64,000 nt of DNA from JAFAFN01 sp963707555. Its GTDB lineage: Bacteria; Actinomycetota; Acidimicrobiia; Acidimicrobiales; Microtrichaceae. The position numbers were made by a program, and so were the translations under genes. The notes beneath the pieces are model-generated. The model ran no database searches. It saw nothing but the letters and a program-made list of their open reading frames with translations, and was not told the DNA's origin. Location: positions 62,001-126,000 of the forward strand of contig CAVPQM010000012.1 in the NCBI GenBank assembly GCA_963707555.1, given 5' to 3'. Positions within the stretch are counted from its first letter, which is position 1. Every line of letters starts with the position of its first letter. Below, one piece after another: positions 28,832 to 37,015 of the stretch.

Positions 28832-28868
28832 TCACCCTTCCGGGTGGCGGTGTGACCCGGAAGGGTGA
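28832..28868 (-). terminator. Hairpin downstream of the gene at 28923
   Basis: Perfect 13-base arms tcacccttccggg / cccggaagggtga around an 11-base loop, 55 bases past the stop of the minus-strand gene 28923-29762. A second shorter repeat (ggtgaacgg 28788-28796 / ccgttcacc 28807-28815) lies closer to the PKD lipoprotein start and could be an operator. Confidence 0.7.
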
Positions 28869-28922
28869 CCGTGCGCGCCTCAGGCGTCGGGTCGACCCTG
28901 CACCATCAGTCCCGTCGCGGCC

Positions 28923-29762
28923 TCACGCGGTGCGCCGGGACTTGGAGAGCCCACTGCGCAGGCGGGATCGCACGTCGTCGAGCACACCGCCGGGGAGGTC
29001 GCCCGCGGCGATCCGGTCGAGCACTCCGTCGAGCGACATCCGGACGTCGGGAAGGCCGTGGGCACGCACACGGAACGCCCCCAGTCCGACCGCGGCGGAC
29101 GCGGGGATGCCGATCCAGACCCAGGGAACGCCGGCGAGCACCGCGGCCACCGACGACGTCGACCCGGCCACGGCGACCGTCGAGCCGCCGGCGAGCACGG
29201 CGGTGCGCTCGACGCCCAGGTCTGCCGAGAGCACCACGAGCGACCGCTCGTCGTCAGGTGCCTCGGGGTCGAGCGGGTACGTGTCGACCCGGAGCCGTCC
29301 GACCCGGCCGAGCTGCTCCTGACCGGCGACCGACCGCACCGTGCGCTGCAGCCCCGCGGCCGCGTCGGACCGCCGGGTGTAGACCGCCATGGCACCAGGG
29401 CCGTCGGTGTCGCTGCGACGCTGGCGACGCAACGAGCCGACACGTCGCAGCCAACGGTCGACCGCGTCCATCGCCTCGTCGCTGGGCAGGTCGATCACCC
29501 GTGTCGCGCTGACCACTGCGGGTCCGACCAGGCGGTCCACCCGACCGTGCCGGGTCGCGAGCAGACCGACGCGCTCCTCGGCGGCGGCGAGGCGAACGGC
29601 GGCCGGGTCGACGCCGAGCTCCTCGGCCGCCTCGATCAACGCCGACTCCGACAACCCGTGGTGGGTGTCGCCCGTCTGCTGCTCCGCGAGGTCGATCGCC
29701 CGGCGCAGCACACGCTCCGCGGCGTCGTGGTCGAACTCCTGGCGGTCGGCAGCCACGCGCAC
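28923..29762 (-). CDS. Protein of unknown function with C-terminal hydrophobic segments
   Basis: 279 residues, GTG start. The N-terminal half is helical and acidic (FDHDAAERVLRRAIDLAEQQ) and resembles the SHOCT/RHH-type short helices found before membrane domains, with GLSESALIEAAEELGVDPAA. A middle beta-rich region contains RLRVDTYPLDPEAPDDERSL. Two hydrophobic stretches follow, TVAVAGSTSSVAAVLAGVPW and WIGIPASAAVGLGAF, with a final helical, basic tail. I cannot assign a family. Its downstream flank has a clear terminator, and it is separated from hemL by another, so it is a single-gene unit. Confidence 0.65.
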   Translation of the reverse strand: MRVAADRQEFDHDAAERVLRRAIDLAEQQTGDTHHGLSESALIEAAEELGVDPAAVRLAAAEERVGLLATRHGRVDRLVGPAVVSATRVIDLPSDEAMDAVDRWLRRVGSLRRQRRSDTDGPGAMAVYTRRSDAAAGLQRTVRSVAGQEQLGRVGRLRVDTYPLDPEAPDDERSLVVLSADLGVERTAVLAGGSTVAVAGSTSSVAAVLAGVPWVWIGIPASAAVGLGAFRVRAHGLPDVRMSLDGVLDRIAAGDLPGGVLDDVRSRLRSGLSKSRRTA

Positions 29763-29881
29763 AGCCTATGGGCCGCTCCCCTGCCCAGGTCGGCGGGCCG
29801 ACCCTGTGCGACAGCCGATCTCGATTCGGTCCCTGGCACCGACTCTGAGCCGGATTCCCGAGAGGCCCACCAATTCCGTCG

Positions 29882-29909
29882 CGGATTCGGGGTGCTCACC
29901 CCGAATCCG
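29882..29909 (-). terminator. Hairpin after hemL
   Basis: Eleven-base perfect arms cggattcgggg / ccccgaatccg with a six-base loop (extendable by a t-a pair), 53 bases beyond the hemL stop. It would end the rex-hem operon. The sequence just next to it, ggatcggatgtcga, recurs in the hairpin at 53006-53053. Confidence 0.75.
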
Positions 29910-29922
29910 GATCGGATGTCGA

Positions 29923-29972
29923 GGGCGGTCACTGCCTCAGCCCGGCAGGGCGGTCACTGCCTCAGCCCGGCA
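29923..29972. repeat. 25-bp tandem duplication across the hemL stop
   Basis: Two exact adjacent copies of gggcggtcactgcctcagcc plus cggca. The upstream copy (in transcription order) contains the hemL stop codon, so the duplication extends only the 3' untranslated side. Confidence 0.95.
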
Positions 29973-31290
29973 GGGCGGTGGCGACCTCGGCGGCGATCTC
30001 GAGTGTGATGCGCACGTCGTCCTCGCTGTGGGACAGCGACGGGAACCAGACCTCCCACGGCCCGGGCGCGAGCGCGATGCCCCGCTCGAGCATGCCGTGG
30101 AAGAACGCCGGGTAGCGGCCCAGCGCCACCGACGCACCAGCGGTGGTGAAATCGACGGGCTGTTCAGCGCCGACCACCTCGGCGTCACCGAAGAACACGC
30201 CGAGCAGCGGACCGACCTGCGGCACGATCGCCGCCACACCGGCTTCGGCGAAGACCGAGCGCAGACCGCCGGCCAGCTCGCCGGCCGTGGCGCGCAGCTG
30301 CGCGTAGGCGTCGGCGTCGAGCCGATCGAGCACCGCTCGTCCCGCGGCGGTCGCCAGCGGGTTCCCCGACAACGTGCCCGCCTGGTAGACCGAGCCGAGC
30401 GGCGCGATGTGCGACATGATCTCGGCCGACGCGCCGAACGCACCGACGGGCAGTCCCCCGCCGATGACCTTGCCGAAGCACCAGATGTCCGGCGTGATGC
30501 CGGACCACTCGGTGGCACCACCGACGGCGAGGCGGAACCCGGTGATGACCTCGTCGAAGAGCAGCAGCGCGCCGACGCGGTCGCACTCGTCGCGCAGGCC
30601 CTCGAGGAATCCGTCGACCGGCGGGACCAGACCCATGTTCGCCGCCACCGGTTCGACGATGACCACCGCGACCGTCTCGTCCAGCGTGGGGACCACGTTG
30701 TAGGGCTCGATGCGCGTGTCGGCGACCGCACCTTCGGTGACCCCTGCGGAGTCAGGCGTCGTGTCGGTCTCCATCGCACCCTCGGCGACACCGGAGCCCG
30801 CCGAGGCGAGCAGCGCGTCGGAGTGGCCGTGGTAGTTGCCCTCGAACTTCACGATCGTCGAGCGGCCCGTCGCGCCTCGCGCCAGGCGGATCGCCGACAT
30901 CGTCGCCTCGGTGCCGGAGCTGACGAGGCGCACCTGTTCCATGCCGGGGATGCGGGCGCAGAGCTCCTCGGCGAGCTCGACCTCACCCGGCGTCGGCGCG
31001 CCGAAGGTCGTGCCCAGCTCGGCGGCACGCTGGATGACGCCGATCACGGTCGGATCCGCGTGGCCGAGGATCGACGCGCCGTAGCTCTGCACGTAGTCGA
31101 TGAAGCGGTTGCCCTCGACGTCCCACAGGTAGGCGCCCTGACCTCGGGCCACGAAGTGCGGCGTGCCACCCACCGAGCGGAACGCGCGCACCGGAGAGTT
31201 CACGCCACCGGGGATGCGGGCCAGCCCGCGCTCGTACAGCTCTGCGTTCGTCAGCGCTCCTCGTGGGACCGCTGCGCTCTGGTCGCTCAA
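29962..31290 (-). CDS. hemL: Glutamate-1-semialdehyde 2,1-aminomutase
   Basis: PLP enzyme that turns glutamate-1-semialdehyde into 5-aminolevulinate, the second step of the C5 haem pathway after HemA. The 442-residue product shows RIPGGVNSPVRAFRSVGGTP at the N-terminus, the SSGTEATMSAIRLARG block, and the PLP lysine at about 274 in CFGKVIGGGLPVGAFG. The GTLSGNPLATAAG motif is also present. It is the last gene of the rex-hemA-hemC-cobA/hemD-hemB-hemL operon; the gap of about 70 bases to hemB carries a 14-bp triplicated repeat. Confidence 0.97.
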   Translation of the reverse strand: MSDQSAAVPRGALTNAELYERGLARIPGGVNSPVRAFRSVGGTPHFVARGQGAYLWDVEGNRFIDYVQSYGASILGHADPTVIGVIQRAAELGTTFGAPTPGEVELAEELCARIPGMEQVRLVSSGTEATMSAIRLARGATGRSTIVKFEGNYHGHSDALLASAGSGVAEGAMETDTTPDSAGVTEGAVADTRIEPYNVVPTLDETVAVVIVEPVAANMGLVPPVDGFLEGLRDECDRVGALLLFDEVITGFRLAVGGATEWSGITPDIWCFGKVIGGGLPVGAFGASAEIMSHIAPLGSVYQAGTLSGNPLATAAGRAVLDRLDADAYAQLRATAGELAGGLRSVFAEAGVAAIVPQVGPLLGVFFGDAEVVGAEQPVDFTTAGASVALGRYPAFFHGMLERGIALAPGPWEVWFPSLSHSEDDVRITLEIAAEVATALPG

Positions 31291-31300
31291 CGTGGACTCC

Positions 31301-31342
31301 TCATCAGTACGGCCTCATCAGTACGGCCTGATCAGTAGGGCC
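31301..31342. repeat. 14-bp unit repeated three times between hemB and hemL
   Basis: Units tcatcagtacggcc, tcatcagtacggcc and tgatcagtagggcc follow each other directly, with a partial fourth. They occupy most of the hemB-hemL spacer, just upstream of the hemL ribosome site. Confidence 0.95.
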
Positions 31343-31359
31343 TCATCGCAGCAGCGTCG

Positions 31360-32340
31360 CTACTGCATCGATTCGGCGAGCGACCGGGCGAAGTAGGTCA
31401 ACACGAAGTCGGCCCCGGCCCGCTTGATCGCCGAGATCTGCTCCAGCGCCACCGCGTCACCGTCGATCCAGCCGCGTTCGGCCGCTGCGTGCACCATCGC
31501 GTACTCGCCCGACACGTGGTACGCGGCCAGGGGGACGTCGACCTCGGCACGAGCCCGGGTGAGCACGTCGAGGTAGGTGAGCGCGGGCTTCACCATGACC
31601 ATGTCGGCACCCTCGGCCACGTCGGCCCGGATCTCCTCGAGCGACTCGCGCACGTTGTGCCAGTCCTGCTGGTAGGCACGGCGGTCGCCGCCGTCCGCGA
31701 TCTCGACGTCGACCGCCTCGCGGAACGGCCCGTAGAGCGCCGAGGCGTACTTCGCGGCGTAGGCCAGGATCGAGACGTCGTCGAACCCGTCCTCGTCGAG
31801 CGTGTCGCGGATGACCATCACCTGGCCGTCCATCATCCCCGACGGTGCGCACACGTCGACGCCGGCCTCGGCCTGCACGACGGCGACCTCGCCGTAGCGC
31901 TCGAGGGTGGCGTCGTTGTCGACCGACCCGTCGGGTGCCAGCAGTCCGCAGTGGCCGTGGTCGGTGTACTCGTCGAGGCACAGGTCGGCCATGACCACGA
32001 TCGAGTCGCCGAGGTCGTCGCGCAGCTCGCGCACCGCACGCTGCACGATGCCGTCGGGGTCGGACGCTCCCGAACCGCTGGCGTCCTTGTGCTCGGGCAC
32101 CCCGAAGAGGATGACCGAATCGATGCCCAGGTCGACGAGCTCGCGCACCTCTTGCCGCAGGGACGTGAGGTCGTGCTGGACCACGCCCGGCAGCGATGAG
32201 ATCGGCACGGGCGAGTCGATGCCCTCGCGCACGAACAGCGGGGCGACCAGGTCGTCGACCCCGAGTCGGGTCTCGGCGACCAGGCGGCGCATCGCGGCGG
32301 TCCGGCGGAGTCGGCGGGGGCGCCGCTGGGGGAAGCTCAC
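31360..32340 (-). CDS. hemB: Delta-aminolevulinic acid dehydratase (porphobilinogen synthase)
   Basis: Condenses two 5-aminolevulinate molecules to porphobilinogen. The 326-residue product has RPRRLRRTAAMRRLVAETRL at the N-terminus and the metal-binding block DLCLDEYTDHGHCG with two cysteines of the zinc type. Both Schiff-base lysine regions are present: LAYAAKYASALYGPFREAV and MVMVKPALTYLDVL. The GTG start at 32340 overlaps the cobA/hemD stop (GTGA), so they are translationally coupled. Confidence 0.97.
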   Translation of the reverse strand: MSFPQRRPRRLRRTAAMRRLVAETRLGVDDLVAPLFVREGIDSPVPISSLPGVVQHDLTSLRQEVRELVDLGIDSVILFGVPEHKDASGSGASDPDGIVQRAVRELRDDLGDSIVVMADLCLDEYTDHGHCGLLAPDGSVDNDATLERYGEVAVVQAEAGVDVCAPSGMMDGQVMVIRDTLDEDGFDDVSILAYAAKYASALYGPFREAVDVEIADGGDRRAYQQDWHNVRESLEEIRADVAEGADMVMVKPALTYLDVLTRARAEVDVPLAAYHVSGEYAMVHAAAERGWIDGDAVALEQISAIKRAGADFVLTYFARSLAESMQ

Positions 32341-33830
32341 GGATCGATCCTAGGGGAGCGTCGTGGCGCACCCTCCCGGCCGAGCCGCGACGTCACGGCG
32401 TCGACCAGGCCGTCGAGGGAGTGCGGATCGGCCTCGGCCGACACCTCGAGACCCAGCTCCCGGGCGGTCGCCGAGGTGATCGGGCCGATGGTCACGACGA
32501 CCGGCGGCACGGCGTCGAGACCGGCGCTGTCGACGAAGCTCCTCACCGACGACGACGAGGTGAACGTGATCGCGTCGGCGCCGGCGAGACGTGCGCGGGC
32601 TCGGTCGTCGAAGGTCGCGGGAACGGTGCGATAGGCCTCGACGAGCTCGACCTGCCAACCGCGCTCGGCGAGGCCGTCGACGAGCACGTCGCGACCGACC
32701 GCGGCGCGCACCACGAGCACGCGGCCGCGCCCGTCGGGATCGGGGAACGCCTCGAGCAGCCCTTCGGCGACGTACCGCTCGGGCAGCAGGTCCGCGACCA
32801 GGCCGTGCGCCGCGAGCGCAGCCTGGGTGCCGGGACCGACCACCGCGAGGCGCACCCCCGCCAGGTCACGACCGTCGCGCAGCTGCTCGGCGAAGCGATC
32901 GACACCGTTCGGTGACGACAGCACCACCCAGTCGAACTCCGCGATCCGGGCGATCGCGTCGCGCAGCGCGGCGCCGCCGTCGGATGGCCCGGCGAACTCG
33001 ATCGTCGGCGCCTCGACCACCTCGGCGCCCGCCGAGACCAGTCGGCCGGCGAGTGAACCCGCCTGCGCCTTGGAGCGGGTCACCACGACTCGCCGACCGA
33101 ACAGCGGCCGGTCCTCGAACCACCGCAGCTGCTGTGCGGCGACGTCCCCGACGACGATCGTGCTCGGCGGCGCCAAGTCGGCGTCGGGCAGCGTCGCGAG
33201 CGTCGCCCGGACGGTCCGCTGATCCGGTCGGGTCCCCCACCGGACCGCCGCTGCCGGGGTGTCGGGTGACAGGCCACCGGCGAGCAGGCGCTCGGTGATG
33301 CGGGCGATGTTGGCGACGCCCATGAGGATCACGATGGTGCCCCCGACGCGGGCGAGCGCTTCCCAGTCGACGTCGGTGCGCTGCTTCGACGGGTCCTCGT
33401 GCCCGGTCACGATCGTGAGGCTGGTCGACGAGTAGCGCATGGTGACCGGGATCCCGGCGTAGGCGGGCGCCGCGATCGCAGAGGTGATGCCCGGCACCAC
33501 CTCGTAGTCGACACCCGCCGCCTCGAGCGCGGCCGCCTCCTCGGCGCCGCGGGCGAAGACGAACGGGTCACCGCCCTTGAGACGGACGACCTGCCGGCCC
33601 GCGAGGCCGTGCTCGACGAGCAGCTCGTTGATGCGCTCCTGGGGCACCGACGGCCCGTTCGGCGACTTCCCCACGTCGATGCGTTCGGCGGTCGCAGGTG
33701 CCAGGTCGAGCAGCGAGGCCGCGGACAGCCGGTCGTGCACCACGACGTCCGCGCCGGCGAGCAGTTGTGCCCCGCGGACGGTGATCAGTCCCGGATCACC
33801 GGGACCCGCACCGACCAGGTGGACGGTCAC
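32337..33830 (-). CDS. cobA-hemD: Fused uroporphyrinogen-III C-methyltransferase / uroporphyrinogen-III synthase
   Basis: Bifunctional enzyme of 497 residues. The N-terminal SUMT domain (1-240) carries VHLVGAGPGDPGLITVRGAQ, VVRLKGGDPFVFARGAEE, VVPGITSAIAAPAYAGIPVT and IVILMGVANI. This is the SAM-dependent step that sends uroporphyrinogen III towards precorrin-2 and sirohaem/B12. The C-terminal HemD domain (about 250-490) has GRRVVVTRSKAQAGSLAGRL and WVVLSSPNGVDRFAEQL, which closes the tetrapyrrole ring. The GTG start at 33830 overlaps the hemC stop; an open extension further upstream is the hemC antiframe. This fusion is common in actinobacterial hem operons. Confidence 0.95.
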   Translation of the reverse strand: MTVHLVGAGPGDPGLITVRGAQLLAGADVVVHDRLSAASLLDLAPATAERIDVGKSPNGPSVPQERINELLVEHGLAGRQVVRLKGGDPFVFARGAEEAAALEAAGVDYEVVPGITSAIAAPAYAGIPVTMRYSSTSLTIVTGHEDPSKQRTDVDWEALARVGGTIVILMGVANIARITERLLAGGLSPDTPAAAVRWGTRPDQRTVRATLATLPDADLAPPSTIVVGDVAAQQLRWFEDRPLFGRRVVVTRSKAQAGSLAGRLVSAGAEVVEAPTIEFAGPSDGGAALRDAIARIAEFDWVVLSSPNGVDRFAEQLRDGRDLAGVRLAVVGPGTQAALAAHGLVADLLPERYVAEGLLEAFPDPDGRGRVLVVRAAVGRDVLVDGLAERGWQVELVEAYRTVPATFDDRARARLAGADAITFTSSSSVRSFVDSAGLDAVPPVVVTIGPITSATARELGLEVSAEADPHSLDGLVDAVTSRLGREGAPRRSPRIDP

Positions 33831-34741
33831 GGCTGCGCGCCGGACGCTGCGTCGACGGTCGGACCCAACTGGTCCCGTGCCTCGATCGCGGCAGCTCGTC
33901 CGAGCGCCGCGGCATCGGTCCCCTGGCGGTGCAGCTGCACCACGACGCCGCCGACCTCGGCAGCGAGCACCACGTCGAGCGAGATGGTGCCGGCGGCGTC
34001 GATCACCGCGTGGGCGCCGGCCGGCAACGAGCAGTCGCCACCCAGCTCGGCGAGGAAGGCGCGCTCCGCGTCGACGGCGGTGCGGCTGAGGGCGTGCTCG
34101 AGCGACGCGACGAGCGCGACCACCTCGGGGGCGTCGGCACGGCACTCGATGGCCAGGGCGGCCTGGGCGACCTGCGGGACGAACGTCGAGGTGTCGAGCC
34201 GCTCGCTCAGGTGCTCGGTCAGCCCCAGGCGATCGAACGCGATCGACGCCACCACGATCGCGTCGACGTCGTCGCCGCCGGCCCGAGCCAGGCGCGTCGC
34301 CATGTTGCCCCGCAGCTCCTGGAAGCGCAGGTCCGGACGGGCACGGGCGAGCAGCGCTCGTCGGCGGGCCGACCCCGTCGCGACGACGCCGCCCCGGGGC
34401 AGGTCGTCGAGACGGGCACCGACCAGGGCGTCGCGTGCATCGCCGCGCTCGGGCACCGCAGCGAGCACCAGACCCGGAGCGGTCACCGCCGGCAGGTCCT
34501 TCGCGGAGTGGACGGCCAGGTCGGCCCGACCGTCGAGCAGCGCGGCCTGGACCTCGGTGGCGAAGACTCCCTTGCCGCCGATCTCGGACAGCGGCACGTC
34601 GAGTCGGCGGTCGCCCTCGGTCGAGAGGCCGACGATCTCGACCCGGACGTCGGGGTGCACCGCGCGGAGCAGGTCCGCCACGTGCTCGGCCTGCCACATG
34701 GCCAGCGGCGAGCGCCTCGTCGCGATGCGCAGTCGGTGCAT
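33827..34741 (-). CDS. hemC: Hydroxymethylbilane synthase (porphobilinogen deaminase)
   Basis: Polymerises four porphobilinogens to hydroxymethylbilane. The 304 residues start RIATRRSPLAMWQAEHVADL, then ADLAVHSAKDLPA. The catalytic block is GSARRRALLARARPDLRFQE followed by LRGNMATRLARA, and the dipyrromethane-cofactor cysteine is in ELGGDCSLPAGAHAV. It begins immediately after the hemA stop and overlaps cobA/hemD. Confidence 0.97.
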   Translation of the reverse strand: MHRLRIATRRSPLAMWQAEHVADLLRAVHPDVRVEIVGLSTEGDRRLDVPLSEIGGKGVFATEVQAALLDGRADLAVHSAKDLPAVTAPGLVLAAVPERGDARDALVGARLDDLPRGGVVATGSARRRALLARARPDLRFQELRGNMATRLARAGGDDVDAIVVASIAFDRLGLTEHLSERLDTSTFVPQVAQAALAIECRADAPEVVALVASLEHALSRTAVDAERAFLAELGGDCSLPAGAHAVIDAAGTISLDVVLAAEVGGVVVQLHRQGTDAAALGRAAAIEARDQLGPTVDAASGAQP

Positions 34742-36091
34742 TCAGCTCAGGTCGAACAGCTCGCGGACCGACTCGGCCAGGCGGTCACCGCGACCGGAGC
34801 CGGCGGCATCCTTCAGCCGCACCGTCGGTGAGTGCAGCACCTTGGCCACGATGCCCTTGGTCAGGGCTTCGACGGCCTCTCGCTGCGCGGGCTCGAGCCC
34901 CTCGAGGCGAGCCGCGAACCGGTCGAGCTCGCCGAGGCGCACGCCCTCGACCTGCTGGCGCAGCGCCGTGACGACCGGGGCGACCTCTCGTGCCGAGGTG
35001 AGCGACTCGAACCGCTCGACCTCTGCGTCGACGATCGAGTGCACGGCGTCGGCCTCTGCGTGGCGTGCCGCGAGGTTCGCATCGGTCAGGGCGGCGACGG
35101 CCTCCATGTCGAGCAGCTCGACGCCGGCGAGCGAGCCGACCTCGGGAGCGACGTCGCGGGGCATGCCCACGTCGACGACCAGCATCGCCTCGACCGCCCG
35201 GGTCGCCACCGCAGGGGCGACGTGGTCGAGCGTGACGACGGGGTCGGTCGCGTCGGTCGCGGTGAACAGCACGTCGACGCCGACCAGGTGGTCACCCAGC
35301 TCGTCGAGCGACACACCCTGGATCGTCGTCGTGCCGCTCTGATCGGCGAGCGACTCGGCAAGGGCCTCGGCCCGCGACGGAGTCCGGTTCGCGATGACGA
35401 GCTCGGCGACACCGGCGTCGGCGAGGAACGACGCCATGCCTCGCGCCATGGCCCCTGCACCGACGACGACCACCCGGCGGCCGGCCAGGCCGGAGGCGGC
35501 CCGGGCACCGGCGCACACCGGCGGCGCGTCGAGCGTGGCGCCGTCGGAGTCGATCCCGGCGAGCCGCTCACCGGCCATGATGACCGCTGCCTGCGAGACC
35601 GAGGTGACGTGGTGGGCGATGCGGGTCTCGGTGCGGGCGCGCTTGCCGACCTCGAGCGCGTGGCGGAACAACATGTTGAGCGAGCGGCGCGAGGTGCCCT
35701 CGTCACGTGCGGTCTGCCACGCCTGGCGGACCTGGCCCTGGATCTCGTGCTCACCGGGCACTGCGGAGTCGAGTCCGGCCGCGACCTCGAACAGGTGGCG
35801 GACGGCCTGGTCGTCGTAGTGCACGTACAGGTGCTCGGCGAAGAGGTCCGGCGGCAGGTGCGTCAGGTCGCTGAAGAAGTCACGGATCTGGCCGTACGCG
35901 CTGTGGAAGCGCTCGGCCACGACGTAGACCTCGGTGCGGTTGCAGGTCGCGAGCATCGCGACCTCGGACACGTCGTCGCACGCATCGAGACCGTGCAGCA
36001 ACTTCGGCAGCTGCTCACCCGGCACCACCATCCGCTCGAGCAGATCGAGCGAGGCGGTTCGGTGGTTCGCTCCTACGACGACGACAGACAC
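34742..36091 (-). CDS. hemA: Glutamyl-tRNA reductase
   Basis: First committed enzyme of the C5 pathway, reducing glutamyl-tRNA(Glu) with NADPH to glutamate-1-semialdehyde. The 449-residue protein has GANHRTASLDLLERMVVPGE and the catalytic Cys50 in LATCNRTEVYVV. The GEHEIQGQVRQAWQTARDEG block and a Rossmann motif VVVVGAGAMARGMASFLADA are also present. It is second in the operon, 172 bases after rex. Confidence 0.97.
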   Translation of the reverse strand: MSVVVVGANHRTASLDLLERMVVPGEQLPKLLHGLDACDDVSEVAMLATCNRTEVYVVAERFHSAYGQIRDFFSDLTHLPPDLFAEHLYVHYDDQAVRHLFEVAAGLDSAVPGEHEIQGQVRQAWQTARDEGTSRRSLNMLFRHALEVGKRARTETRIAHHVTSVSQAAVIMAGERLAGIDSDGATLDAPPVCAGARAASGLAGRRVVVVGAGAMARGMASFLADAGVAELVIANRTPSRAEALAESLADQSGTTTIQGVSLDELGDHLVGVDVLFTATDATDPVVTLDHVAPAVATRAVEAMLVVDVGMPRDVAPEVGSLAGVELLDMEAVAALTDANLAARHAEADAVHSIVDAEVERFESLTSAREVAPVVTALRQQVEGVRLGELDRFAARLEGLEPAQREAVEALTKGIVAKVLHSPTVRLKDAAGSGRGDRLAESVRELFDLS

Positions 36092-36263
36092 GCCAGCAGG
36101 CGCTCCTTCGTTCCGACCGACAGCGGTCGTGCGCCCTCGGCTCTCGGGGACGTTCCAAGGATGCTCCCATCCCGGCCCCTCCGCCAGTCGAGATCGCCGC
36201 CGCAGGAGGATCTGCTCCCGGGGCTCGCGGGCACCGGGAACCTGTGTCCGCCCGGGATCCGGC

Positions 36264-36953
36264 TCAGCCGGCGGCGCGGTCGCTCGCCGGGGGCGTGACC
36301 GACGTCTCGGTGTCGGGCTGCCGGCGCTCCTCGTGGAAGGCGAGGATCTGCAGCTCGACCGCCACGTCGACGTCGCGCACCAGCACGTGCGACGGGACGT
36401 CGAGCACGGTCGGGGCGAAGTTCAGGATCGAGTTGACGCCCGCCTGGTTCAGTCGTTCGGCGGCGTCCTGCGCTGCCGTCGGAGGCGTCGTGATGATGCC
36501 GATGACGACCGAGTGGGCCTCGACCAGGTCGGCGAGCTCGTCCTCGTGGCGGACCTCGACATCACCGAGGCGCTGGCCGACCTTCGCGGGGTCGGTGTCG
36601 ACCACGGCGACCACCGAGAAGCCACGCTCGGAGAAACCCGCGAACTTCGCCAGGGCGGAGCCCAGGTTGCCGGCACCGACGATGACGCAGGGCCAGTCGT
36701 GGTTGAGCCCGAGCTCGCGGCGGATCTCGATGAGGAGCTGCTCGACGTCGTAGCCGACGCCACGCGTCCCGTAGGACCCGAAGTAGGACAGGTCCTTGCG
36801 GACCTTGGCGGCGTTGACGCCGGCCAGGTCGGCGAGCTGCTCGGAGGACACCGTGGGGCGCCCCTCGGCCTGCAGCTGCAGCAACCCTCGGTGGTACACG
36901 GGCAGACGGGCGATGGTCGCGTCAGGGATCACACGACGTCGCGAGCTGGGCAT
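36264..36953 (-). CDS. rex: Redox-sensing transcriptional repressor Rex
   Basis: DNA-binding NADH/NAD+ sensor; NADH makes it release operators, in known systems derepressing respiratory genes when oxygen is low. The 229 residues start with a winged helix (ARLPVYHRGLLQLQAEGRPT, then LADLAGVNAAKVRKDLSYFG). The Rossmann domain follows with VIVGAGNLGSALAKFAGF and SVVAVVDTDPAKVG. It heads the hem operon, the same order as rex-hemACD in Streptomyces. Rex-like sites are present just upstream of its own gene and upstream of the bc/nuo train. Confidence 0.96.
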   Translation of the reverse strand: MPSSRRRVIPDATIARLPVYHRGLLQLQAEGRPTVSSEQLADLAGVNAAKVRKDLSYFGSYGTRGVGYDVEQLLIEIRRELGLNHDWPCVIVGAGNLGSALAKFAGFSERGFSVVAVVDTDPAKVGQRLGDVEVRHEDELADLVEAHSVVIGIITTPPTAAQDAAERLNQAGVNSILNFAPTVLDVPSHVLVRDVDVAVELQILAFHEERRQPDTETSVTPPASDRAAG

Positions 36954-36971
36954 CCGCCGACGGTAGTTCGC

Positions 36972-36989
36972 TCGTGCAGCGGTTCACAA
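36972..36989. promoter_or_regulatory. Probable Rex operator upstream of rex
   Basis: On the minus strand the 18 bases read TTGTGAACCGCTGCACGA. This matches 12 of 14 defined bases of the Rex consensus, with one perfect half-site and one degenerate half-site. It lies 19 bases before the rex ATG, which fits autoregulation of the rex-hem operon. Confidence 0.55.
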
Positions 36990-37015
36990 AGCTCGGGCCC
37001 GGTCACCCGGTGCCG

